Shown: positions 1 to 5,252 of the stretch, piece by piece
Numbering within the stretch: the first letter of the stretch is position 1
How the letters are laid out: every line of letters begins with the position of its first letter
Assembly: GCA_964574405.1 (NCBI GenBank)
Contig: CAZNNN010000035.1
Span: 1 to 5,555 of the forward strand
Source: JBBAAW01 sp964574405
GTDB lineage: Bacteria; Patescibacteriota; WWE3; UBA101185; UBA10185
Direction of reading: 5' to 3'
Length of the DNA: 5,555 bases
Translations under genes and position numbers: made by a program
Notes under the pieces: generated by a model
Told to the model about the DNA's origin: nothing
The model's database searches: none
The model's input: the letters and a program-made list of their open reading frames with translations, nothing else

Positions 1-1
1 C

Positions 2-1555
2 GGTAGTACGAATAGTTTTATAAATGCGGGCAACGTCGGCATCGGGACGACGGGACCAGGGAAGAGATTGGATGTATACGACACTTCAGCTGCCCAACTC
101 AGGGTCTACGGTTGGGATAGGGTTTTAGGGGCAAATACAACGGGCGGTCAAATTCAAATCGGAGGTCATGCTACTGATTTTGCTGAGCTTTACAACACAA
201 ATGGAGTTTTCTACATTACCAACACTTACAATAACGCCGCTGGTGATATTCGCTTCAAAACAAAAACAGCTGGGACAGCGGTGGATGCGGTCACAATTCA
301 AGCGAGCGGCAACGTCGGCATCGGGACGACGAACCCCCTCCAAAAATTACATGTGATTGGCGAAGCTCGGATTTCAGGTCTTGCAAGCGCCAATTATTAT
401 GTCTGTGTAGATGCAAACGGAGATCTCTTTGAAAGCGCCACAGCCTGTGCAGGCTCCGATATTGCCCTCAAAGAGAACATTCAACCCTTAGCAAGCGCTT
501 TGTTGGGTGTACTGGATCTCTCCCCAGTTTCCTTTGACTGGATCGACAAGCAGGGGCGTGGCTCTGCTCGTGAAGTGGGTTTCATTGCCCAAGAAATGGA
601 AAAAATCTTCCCGCAAGTGGTAAGAACCAACCCGGACGGCTTTAAAGGAATAAAATACGATGTGTTTTCCGCGGTGTTGACTCGCGCGATTCAAGAGCAG
701 GAACTTAAAATTGAGGATCTGGCTACGCAGGTGGAAAATCTCACGACTTTGCCTGACACCCCCCAGAACGAACCAACTAGTGAGACCGCGTTCCTCTTTA
801 CTCGTGAGATGTATCAATCCACGCAAGATTACCTTGCCTCACTAAACCTTAAGTTGAGCGACTTGGAGACCGCTAAATTAGCTGAATCAAGCAGAATAGA
901 TCTTATACAAAGTGACCTAGATGCAGTAAAAGCCCAACTTGATAAAATGGGAGAAAGCACGCAGTCAAGTGAATCCTCCGCAAGTGCAACCCCGTCCAGT
1001 ATACTAATAGCCATTGAGAACATATATAACGAATTCAAGTCAACCTTAGAAGCTTTAGGCATAATAAAAGGAGAAGACGGGGGGTTGATTATGCAAAACT
1101 CGCTAAGCGTGTTGGGAGAAGCCACCCTCATAGATCTTAACATCACTGGCAAATTAACCTTGGGATTACTCCAGATTGACGGAATGCAAAAGATTGGAGA
1201 GAGCAGGGAAGCTAGCATCGGAACCGTAAGTGGTGATCTTTACATTATGCCCGCATCAAGTGGGTTGTTAAGGTTTATGGGGGACAAAATAGCCATGGAT
1301 ACAAAGGGTAATTTGGCTATGAATGAGGGAATAATAATGGGAAACAAATCGTTTAGAGATGCGGTAAAGCTAACGGCAGGGGAAACAACAATTGAGGTGG
1401 CTAAAGAGTGGGAAAGCGTGCCTACCTCCGTGGCGGTAACCCCGTCTTATAACACCAAGGTTTGGGTGGAGCACGTAAATGCTACCGGTTTTGAAATCCA
1501 GGTGGATTCAGAGTCAGACAAAGAAGAAACCCTCTACTGGATTGCCATTTGGTAA
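2..1555 (+). CDS. Fibre-like surface protein with S74 self-cleaving chaperone domain (5' partial)
   Basis: The reading frame is open from the first bases of the window, so the true start lies upstream; the TTG at 68 is internal. About 517 residues are visible (residue 1 = codon at nt 2). Two GNVGIGTT motifs (residues 10-17 and 103-110) are typical of beta-rich phage-tail-like or adhesin shafts. The Peptidase_S74 domain (about 150-235) begins with Ser-Asp-Ile-Ala-Leu-Lys. The Ser (nt 455-457) and the Lys five residues later (nt 470-472) match the Ser/Lys pair that in endosialidase-type fibres cleaves the chaperone off after trimer folding. Two cysteines (residues 135 and 149) precede the cleavage site. 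Downstream lie predicted coiled coils (about 225-247 and 265-318), a Ser-rich linker (319-333), a beta-rich stretch (357-442) and a C-terminal beta-sandwich-like end rich in Trp and Tyr. S74 is normally C-terminal, so about 280 extra residues are odd. The product could be a cell-surface adhesin or a prophage fibre; no other phage gene is visible. Family assignment is firm, biological role is not. Confidence 0.88.
   Translation, partial: GSTNSFINAGNVGIGTTGPGKRLDVYDTSAAQLRVYGWDRVLGANTTGGQIQIGGHATDFAELYNTNGVFYITNTYNNAAGDIRFKTKTAGTAVDAVTIQASGNVGIGTTNPLQKLHVIGEARISGLASANYYVCVDANGDLFESATACAGSDIALKENIQPLASALLGVLDLSPVSFDWIDKQGRGSAREVGFIAQEMEKIFPQVVRTNPDGFKGIKYDVFSAVLTRAIQEQELKIEDLATQVENLTTLPDTPQNEPTSETAFLFTREMYQSTQDYLASLNLKLSDLETAKLAESSRIDLIQSDLDAVKAQLDKMGESTQSSESSASATPSSILIAIENIYNEFKSTLEALGIIKGEDGGLIMQNSLSVLGEATLIDLNITGKLTLGLLQIDGMQKIGESREASIGTVSGDLYIMPASSGLLRFMGDKIAMDTKGNLAMNEGIIMGNKSFRDAVKLTAGETTIEVAKEWESVPTSVAVTPSYNTKVWVEHVNATGFEIQVDSESDKEETLYWIAIW
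29..52 (+). repeat. 24-bp exact direct repeat, copy 1 (encodes GNVGIGTT)
   Basis: These 24 bases recur without mismatch 279 bp (93 codons) downstream at 308-331, in the same frame of the fibre gene. Both encode the turn motif GNVGIGTT that starts a shaft repeat and is followed by a similar (K/Q)xL(D/H)V stretch. Nucleotide-level identity, rather than protein-level similarity alone, suggests recent duplication or gene conversion of the shaft module. Confidence 0.85.
308..331 (+). repeat. 24-bp exact direct repeat, copy 2 (encodes GNVGIGTT)
   Basis: Identical to 29-52 over all 24 bases and in the same reading frame. It lies just before the last shaft segment and the S74 domain. The 93-residue period is a candidate repeat unit of the fibre shaft. 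Confidence 0.85.
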
Positions 1556-1584
1556 CATCTTTATTATAAGGCAGATAAAAGTGC

Positions 1585-1734
1585 TTAGTTAGAAGTTTTC
1601 TCGCGAGGATTTTTTTTGTTGGAGGCTTGGATATTCTGTTTGATCAAGATAGCAAGAACCCCAACACCAATTGCCATAAGCAAGCCAACAGTAGAGGCGG
1701 AATTCAAGATATTAAAAAGTTCAGTATTTGTCAT
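1585..1734 (-). CDS. Small single-pass membrane protein B1
   Basis: A 49-residue ORF starts MTNTELFNILNS and has one hydrophobic segment (about residues 16-31, VGLLMAIGVGVLAILI), followed by a polar, Lys/Asn-rich tail ending EKTSN. Its ATG overlaps the TGA of A1 (ATGA, 1731-1734), implying translational coupling. A Shine-Dalgarno-like AAAGGA sits at 1745-1750, 10 nt upstream, inside the end of A1. The same arrangement (2-TM gene, ATGA overlap, 1-TM gene) is repeated at 3827-4146, which is the main reason to believe this short ORF is real. I do not recognise the family. A phage-type holin/spanin pair, a small toxin or a membrane-complex subunit are all possible; none is shown. It converges on the fibre gene with a 29-nt gap. 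Confidence 0.72.
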   Translation of the reverse strand: MTNTELFNILNSASTVGLLMAIGVGVLAILIKQNIQASNKKNPREKTSN

Positions 1735-1940
1735 AATTGTGTTTTCCTTTCTAACTTGGCAAATTTCCAGGAAGAGAATAAAAATAGCGTAGCAATAAGA
1801 ACATACTTTGTCAATAATAATAGGAACCCTGAAATCGAACCAACTGCGGTGGGTGTAATAAATCCAGCAATAAAAGAAGCCACAGCAACATTTAGGCAGA
1901 ATTCCGATAGTAGTTTAGCGAGTTTTGAGTCGAATTTCAT
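1731..1940 (-). CDS. Small two-pass membrane protein A1
   Basis: From the ATG at 1940 the product is 69 residues, starting MKFDSKLAKLL. Two hydrophobic segments (about 14-33 and 37-57) are joined by FITPTAVGS; the second contains an LLTKY motif with a buried Lys. The tail is charged (KFAKLERK). The frame can be extended to an ATG at 1970 (79 residues). I prefer 1940 because a 17-bp-spaced promoter (-35 at 1972-1977, -10 at 1949-1954) covers the longer N-terminus and ends 8 nt before this ATG. However, the extra codons are also open in the second copy (as MLASLLLFPQ versus VLISLLRFPQ), so the longer form is not excluded. No Shine-Dalgarno precedes either start. A diverged homologue, A2, lies at 3943-4146 and shares FITP, LLTKY and the KLE tail. 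The family is not recognised; function unknown. Confidence 0.75.
   Translation of the reverse strand: MKFDSKLAKLLSEFCLNVAVASFIAGFITPTAVGSISGFLLLLTKYVLIATLFLFSSWKFAKLERKTQL
1745..1750 (-). promoter_or_regulatory. Ribosome binding site of B1
   Basis: Minus-strand AAAGGA lies 10 nt before the B1 ATG, inside the last codons of A1. Its presence contrasts with the absence of any such site before A1. Confidence 0.6.
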
Positions 1941-1992
1941 TTGAGGGAATAATAGCAAAGATGCTAACATGGTGCAAGAGTAATTATTGTCA
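1938..1992. repeat. Duplicated bidirectional promoter block, copy 1
   Basis: The plus strand from the A1 start codon to the -35 box of the nuclease gene aligns with 4144-4199. The first 43 positions (1938-1980 versus 4144-4186) align without gaps at 35/43 identity. The rest is similar after short gaps (an AT-rich run ending TTGT). The block holds the whole A promoter and the -35 of the opposite gene. It is more conserved than the A coding sequences next to it, which points to a shared regulatory role. Confidence 0.75.
1949..1977 (-). promoter_or_regulatory. Promoter of the A1-B1 pair
   Basis: On the minus strand TTGCAC (1972-1977) is followed after exactly 17 bp by TATTAT (1949-1954). The A1 ATG begins 8 nt after the -10, so the transcript would start at or within about a base or two of the start codon (leaderless). 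The second copy has TTGTAA, 17 bp, TACGAT and the same 8-nt gap. Confidence 0.6.
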
Positions 1993-2015
1993 TTTTAAAC
2001 AATGTGTTGTAACAT
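1987..2015 (+). promoter_or_regulatory. Promoter of the nuclease operon
   Basis: TTGTCA (1987-1992, five of six consensus bases) is followed after 17 bp by TAACAT (2010-2015, four of six). The expected transcription start falls about 2022-2023, a few bases before the ATG at 2026. This argues for that ATG over the one at 2002, which lies inside the spacer. The -35 is only 9 bp from the -35 of the divergent A1 promoter (1972-1977), so the two promoters probably compete for polymerase. Confidence 0.55.
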
Positions 2016-2025
2016 TCCAGATAAA

Positions 2026-3306
2026 ATGGGCGACAAAAAAGAAAGCGCCCTGCCCGAGCGGGAAAATCCGCCCACGCCAAACAAATTAATAGAACCGGTA
2101 AAGATATACTTATCGCAAAAACCTGTGGTAGACTCACTGTGTTGCCCGTATTGCCAGTCAAAAAAATTTGTAAAAAGGGGAGTGAGAAAAAATAAACTAG
2201 AAGAAGTTCAGCTGTACCTATGCAGTGTTTGTGCCAAAACCTTTACGCCAAGAGCTGTAAAAGGACGACATTATCCCCTAGAAACCATCTTTGAAGCCAT
2301 TTCCATTTACAACATGGGTTATTCGTTTGAAGATGTAGCTAAAATAATAAACGCTAAAAAGCTTGGAGACATTTCTTTAAGTCCATCCACAATTTCTGAT
2401 TGGGTAGAAGAGTTTAAAGAAAACATTCCGTACCTAAAAATGCGACCTTATGCTGTGCAACTAGCTAAACCCAAGGATGTGGTGCAAACAGCTACCTTGG
2501 CGCATCAACAGCTTTACCGGTATCGCTTCCACTGGGCAAAGTGTAAATTGATAATAAAGAGCGACTATTCAAACAGAAATTTTATTCCGCTCATGGAATA
2601 TTTACAGATGGTGCCGGCGGAGTGTCCGCACCAGTTTTTTCAAGAAGGGGAGCGAGCCTCCGAGTCGTCCCTAACATTTTCCAAAACCAATATGATTGTG
2701 CGTTCCAAGCAAAATTACGCCACAAGATTAACAAGCTTCTTTTTGCAGGGGGCAAAGCAAAGAAAAGATCGGCACGATTTATTGGAAAAGTTCTTTTTGT
2801 ATAACGATTCCGTAACAGTGGCTACGGAAGTACCGGTTTATATTACCAAAGAGGATTTAGAGCATTTTAGAGTTAAATTGGGATTTGAATACAGCCGTCC
2901 CGATGCCGATCTTGTGGCTACTTCAAATCAATTGTCTCCCGAACCGTTACCCAAAATCATTACGGGTCACATTGACCTTGTTCAAATTAGAAACGGTCAA
3001 GTACATATTATGGATTACAAACCCAATGCGCAAAAAGAGCAACCCATAGACCAACTTACCCTTTACGCCATGGCTCTTTCCCGCCTTACGGGTTTACGCC
3101 TTTTTGAGTTTAAGTGTGCGTGGTTTGATGAAAATAATTACTTTGAATTTTTCCCCCTACATGTGTTATATAAGCCTAAAAAGGTGAAAAGAAGAAAACA
3201 GGTGGAGACCAAAGAAGGCATGTATAAAATTAATAGCCGGGTAGATAAAATTGACTCGTTTGCCCCGGCAAAAGCAAAAAATGTTGGAAATGAGGTGAAA
3301 CTGTGA
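2026..3306 (+). CDS. Zinc-ribbon/HTH plus RecB/Cas4-type PD-(D/E)XK nuclease fusion
   Basis: The product is 426 residues from the ATG at 2026; the frame also allows ATG 2002 (434 residues, numbering used below). I chose 2026 because a promoter overlaps 2002. The N-terminus has a zinc ribbon (C48-x2-C51 and C74-x2-C77, with an FTP just after) and a helix-turn-helix (about 92-138, ending STISDWVEEF). Both resemble the DNA-binding front of IS1/IS1595-like transposases, but no DDE catalytic domain follows. Instead residues about 195-385 look like a RecB/Cas4-type nuclease: a candidate H258, D325 in GHIDL, D338 and K340 in MDYK, and Q351/Y355 in QLTLY. The D325-D338 spacing of 13 fits this family. 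The C-terminus is a Lys/Arg-rich tail. It likely binds specific DNA and cuts or trims it, with divalent metal. It overlaps the next gene by 4 nt. Nuclease assignment is good; the fusion's role is unknown, with defence, DNA processing or a domesticated mobile-element protein all possible. Confidence 0.82.
   Translation: MGDKKESALPERENPPTPNKLIEPVKIYLSQKPVVDSLCCPYCQSKKFVKRGVRKNKLEEVQLYLCSVCAKTFTPRAVKGRHYPLETIFEAISIYNMGYSFEDVAKIINAKKLGDISLSPSTISDWVEEFKENIPYLKMRPYAVQLAKPKDVVQTATLAHQQLYRYRFHWAKCKLIIKSDYSNRNFIPLMEYLQMVPAECPHQFFQEGERASESSLTFSKTNMIVRSKQNYATRLTSFFLQGAKQRKDRHDLLEKFFLYNDSVTVATEVPVYITKEDLEHFRVKLGFEYSRPDADLVATSNQLSPEPLPKIITGHIDLVQIRNGQVHIMDYKPNAQKEQPIDQLTLYAMALSRLTGLRLFEFKCAWFDENNYFEFFPLHVLYKPKKVKRRKQVETKEGMYKINSRVDKIDSFAPAKAKNVGNEVKL
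3292..3298 (+). promoter_or_regulatory. Ribosome binding site of the four-helix-bundle gene
   Basis: GAGGTGA lies 4 nt before the GTG at 3303, inside the end of the nuclease gene. It supports the GTG start and coupled translation of the two proteins. Confidence 0.6.
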
Positions 3307-3806
3307 GTTATACTTATACAAATTCAAATGTAACAAATTCGCCAAAAAATTACGCGCAAAAGTCTTACGGCTCGTCGTTTAGAGCGTTTACCCCCAAGTC
3401 CCCGGTAAAATCCTTTAGAGATTTAGAAACCTATCAAAAAGCCCTGTTTTTAGGGGTGGCGGTGTGTAAGGAAGTGCAAAAAAACCTTGAGAAAGGTGGT
3501 GCTTCCCCTCTTAAAGCTTCCGTGGCTGACAAATTATGTCAAACTGCTCTGGAAATGTCGCAAAACATTGCCACGGCACACTCCATAAGGTTTAGCGATT
3601 CGGGTGGGGGAATTAAGATTTTGGAAAAAGCCATGCTAAGTTGCAATCTAGTATGTGTTTATTTGGAACAATTTCAAGGTTTTCTTGTACCGGGGGAAAT
3701 TGAGCCCGCGTTTTTTGAGGAGAAAATTAAAGAGGCGTTGGTAATAAGGGGAAAAGCCATGCGGTTGCAAGCTAGTTGGAAAAAGTTTAGCAAGGAACAA
3801 TAGCTT
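3303..3806 (+). CDS. Four-helix-bundle protein (S23/Avd-like)
   Basis: A 167-codon frame gives 166 residues plus a TAG stop at 3801-3803 (the coding frame ends at 3803; 3804-3806 is the next triplet). The GTG start overlaps the nuclease TGA as GTGA, so the two proteins are made from one message and probably in linked amounts. Residues 1-35 are a polar, Ser/Asn/Tyr-rich leader. Residues about 38-160 have four helices: 39-62 (FRDLETYQKALFLG), 72-93 (ALEMSQNIATA), 101-125 (GGIKILEKAMLSCN) and 135-158. The pattern matches the four-helix-bundle family that includes 23S rRNA intervening-sequence proteins and Avd, the accessory protein of diversity-generating retroelements; those members oligomerise and bind nucleic acid. 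No reverse transcriptase is in the window, so Avd function cannot be claimed. As a partner of the nuclease it could be a DNA- or RNA-binding adaptor. Fold confidence is good, role is inference. Confidence 0.75.
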
Positions 3807-3826
3807 TGCGACCTATACTCCGCTTT

Positions 3827-3946
3827 TTAGTTTGTGTCCTTATTACGAGAATGTCTTTTACCAAAAGCAATATACAAAAGCAGGAAAGCAATTACCAAAA
3901 GAACAGTTCCAATTTGAGCGGTATCAAAGATTTTAATAATGTTCAT
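3827..3946 (-). CDS. Small single-pass membrane protein B2
   Basis: A 39-residue ORF starts MNIIKIFDTAQIG and contains one strongly hydrophobic segment (about 12-28, IGTVLLVIAFLLLYIAF), followed by a basic tail (GKRHSRNKDTN). It corresponds in place, topology and tail to B1 (1585-1734), though sequence identity is low. The ATG overlaps the TGA of A2 (ATGA, 3943-3946), and a strong GAGGAG lies at 3958-3963, 11 nt upstream. It remains intact although A2 carries an early stop, so it may be retained for its own function or may be awaiting decay. It converges on the four-helix-bundle gene with a 23-nt gap and no clear terminator between them. Family and function are unknown. Confidence 0.68.
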   Translation of the reverse strand: MNIIKIFDTAQIGTVLLVIAFLLLYIAFGKRHSRNKDTN

Positions 3947-4146
3947 GTTTCTAATTTCTCCTCAATTTTAACCGAAACCAGCAAACACAATGTACCCGAC
4001 AAGATATATTTTGTCAACAACCAAAAGAGGCTTGAGCCTGAAATAAAGTTGGGGGTAATAAAAACTGTTGCAAACCAAGCAGCAGATATATCTATAAATA
4101 GACCAGATAGACATCTTAGCCAAGGTTTTTAGAAAGACCCTTTCAT
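3943..4146 (-). pseudogene. Small two-pass membrane protein A2, early stop and N-terminal indels
   Basis: The frame from ATG 4146 reads MKGSF and then TAA (4129-4131). After the stop the same frame continues as an open stretch that is clearly homologous to A1: FITP, then LLTKY, a TL.L..S.K pattern and a KLE tail, ending in ATGA with B2. No ATG, GTG or TTG occurs in this frame between the stop and the second membrane segment. The two other frames over the first ~12 codons give pieces resembling the A1 N-terminus (GLSKNL; KTLAKM). Compared with A1 the region has 6 extra bases, consistent with several small insertions that disrupt and then restore frame. Decay is the simplest reading. A sequencing error or a programmed frameshift are alternatives. 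The promoter upstream is well preserved. Confidence 0.65.
3958..3963 (-). promoter_or_regulatory. Ribosome binding site of B2
   Basis: Minus-strand GAGGAG lies 11 nt before the B2 ATG, inside the last codons of A2 where it also encodes Glu-Glu. It is a better match to the anti-Shine-Dalgarno than the B1 site and could allow B2 translation despite the early stop in A2. Confidence 0.65.
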
Positions 4147-4199
4147 TTGAGGGAATCGTAGCAAAGATATTAACACATTACAAGAGGGATAATTTGTAT
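4144..4199. repeat. Duplicated bidirectional promoter block, copy 2
   Basis: This aligns with 1938-1992 in the same orientation (35/43 identical over 4144-4186, then alignable with short gaps through TTGT). It holds the A2 promoter and the -35 of the glycosyltransferase promoter. With copy 1 it forms direct repeats bracketing the nuclease operon. Confidence 0.75.
4155..4183 (-). promoter_or_regulatory. Promoter of the A2-B2 pair
   Basis: Minus strand TTGTAA (4178-4183), a 17-bp spacer, then TACGAT (4155-4160), with the A2 ATG starting 8 nt later. The geometry equals that of the A1 promoter. No Shine-Dalgarno is present, so a leaderless message is expected. Confidence 0.55.
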
Positions 4200-4221
4200 A
4201 CTACGCAACAAAGTCTATACT
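4194..4221 (+). promoter_or_regulatory. Promoter of the glycosyltransferase gene
   Basis: TTGTAT (4194-4199), a 16-bp spacer, then TATACT (4216-4221, five of six consensus bases). The ATG at 4228 begins 6 nt after the -10, so transcription should begin at about the start codon. No Shine-Dalgarno precedes it. The -35 is 10 bp from the divergent A2 -35. Confidence 0.6.
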
Positions 4222-4227
4222 ATCTAA

Positions 4228-5244
4228 ATGAAAGTTTTTGTGGTGATTACATCTTTTAACGAACCTACCACTATCGGAAAAGCGATTGAGCAGATTATTT
4301 GTCCAAATAAGGATCTATCGTCTGATTTACGACTTTTTATTACATCCCCAGACGGACCTACCCTGAAAAAAGCAGAAGAAGTATGCCAAAGTGTTGGGTT
4401 TACCAATTTTCGATTAATCCAGGATGCGGGGCAGGGGAAAGCGTGCGCGATAAATTTAGCTATTGAGACAATCACAAAGTATCATGTTGTCAGTCAAGAA
4501 GAAGATCTGCTAATTCTCACCGATGGCGATATGTATGTAGCGGATGACGCTATAAAAAATTTACTCAAAGCCGTTGCGAGTCTCGCCTGTGTCGAGACAG
4601 ACTCCACGAAGCAATCTATACTCGGCGGGGTAGGAGGTCGCCCGGTTTCTTTGGACAGTCGTACAACCATGTTTGGTTATTACTCCCATCTTTTTTGTGA
4701 GGCCGCGCATCAAAAACGCCTATCAGCAAATCCCACAGTCGATTTGATACAAGATCCTGACAAAAACAGCGTGGACGCATTGGGTCAAAAGGTACGCCAC
4801 CCAACTTTGAAGAACAAGGATATGGTTTCCATGAGTGGCTATCTCTATGCCATCCAGCCTGTGGAAGGGATATTTCCTATTCCGCCAGAAATTCGCGCGG
4901 AGGATGCCTATATTTCTCAAAAACTTGCCGACTTGGGTTATAAAATCGCTTATGCTCCCGATGTTTTGGCTTATGTAAAGTTTCCCAAAAATTTGGGCGA
5001 CTGGTACAAGCAAAAAACAAGGTCTTTAGGTGGCAATGTTCAGGTAAGTACATCCGTGCGATCTATTACTCAAGATCTGCAAATGCTGTTTTTTCCTTTA
5101 CTTTTTGCCAAGTCGCTCAAAGAGTTTTTCTGGTCGCTCCTGCTATACCCTCTGCGACTTTTTCTTTGGGTAAGAATCTATTGTAACCACGCCTTAAAAC
5201 GCTATAAACCGGGTGCTTGGGATAGGATAGAAAGCTCTAAATAA
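4228..5244 (+). CDS. Family 2-type glycosyltransferase with hydrophobic C-terminal segment
   Basis: The product is 338 residues. The start MKVFVVITSFNEPTTIGKAI is the typical first strand and helix of a GT-A fold. QGKACAINLA (69-78) is the nucleotide-binding GKxxAlN region. D99-G100-D101 is the DxD metal/sugar-nucleotide motif, followed by MYV. E225-D226 (AEDAYI) is the probable catalytic acidic pair, and W259...Q262-x2-R265 resembles the QxxRW acceptor-side motif with Ser in place of Trp. Residues about 284-318 are hydrophobic and likely anchor or embed the enzyme in the membrane (LFFPLLF, then LLLYPLRLFLWV). It should transfer a sugar from a nucleotide donor, perhaps to a lipid-linked or surface glycan; donor and acceptor cannot be read from the sequence. 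It is transcribed divergently from A2-B2 and converges on tRNA-Trp with an 8-nt gap. Confidence 0.87.
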   Translation: MKVFVVITSFNEPTTIGKAIEQIICPNKDLSSDLRLFITSPDGPTLKKAEEVCQSVGFTNFRLIQDAGQGKACAINLAIETITKYHVVSQEEDLLILTDGDMYVADDAIKNLLKAVASLACVETDSTKQSILGGVGGRPVSLDSRTTMFGYYSHLFCEAAHQKRLSANPTVDLIQDPDKNSVDALGQKVRHPTLKNKDMVSMSGYLYAIQPVEGIFPIPPEIRAEDAYISQKLADLGYKIAYAPDVLAYVKFPKNLGDWYKQKTRSLGGNVQVSTSVRSITQDLQMLFFPLLFAKSLKEFFWSLLLYPLRLFLWVRIYCNHALKRYKPGAWDRIESSK

Positions 5245-5252
5245 ATTGGTTT

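Noticed and set aside
125..1218. Several minus-strand ORFs inside the fibre gene
   Set aside because: They lie opposite a clearly coding frame with S74 motifs and have no ribosome sites or family resemblance.
1600..1619. Palindrome CTCGCGAG followed by a T-run as a terminator of the fibre gene
   Set aside because: The palindrome leaves no loop for a hairpin, and it lies in the coding sequence of B1.
1627..1944. Plus-strand ORF of about 105 codons
   Set aside because: It is antisense to A1 and B1, which have duplicated homologues, coupling and ribosome sites. Its product is Asn/Ser-rich without any recognisable pattern.
2002..2028. ATG 2002 as start of the nuclease gene
   Set aside because: It has no Shine-Dalgarno and lies within the spacer of a good promoter whose predicted transcript begins after it; ATG 2026 fits better. 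Not fully excluded.
2026..3306. Calling the nuclease fusion a transposase or an insertion sequence
   Set aside because: The zinc ribbon and HTH are transposase-like, but no DDE/DEDD domain follows, and I found no terminal inverted repeats or target duplications around the operon.
3303..3806. A diversity-generating retroelement based on the Avd-like bundle
   Set aside because: No reverse transcriptase, template repeat or variable repeat is visible in the window.
3804..3836. Bidirectional terminator between the four-helix-bundle gene and B2
   Set aside because: Only a 3-bp GCG/CGC stem precedes the T-run, which is too weak to support a call.
4129..4131. Stop-codon reassignment to explain A2
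   Set aside because: The stop is TAA, whereas known reassignment in candidate phyla concerns TGA, and TAA and TGA both end other genes here in sensible positions.
3806..4132. Plus-strand ORF of about 108 codons after the four-helix-bundle gene
   Set aside because: It is antisense to the A2/B2 copy and unrelated in sequence to the shadow ORF of the first copy, whereas the minus-strand readings are homologous.
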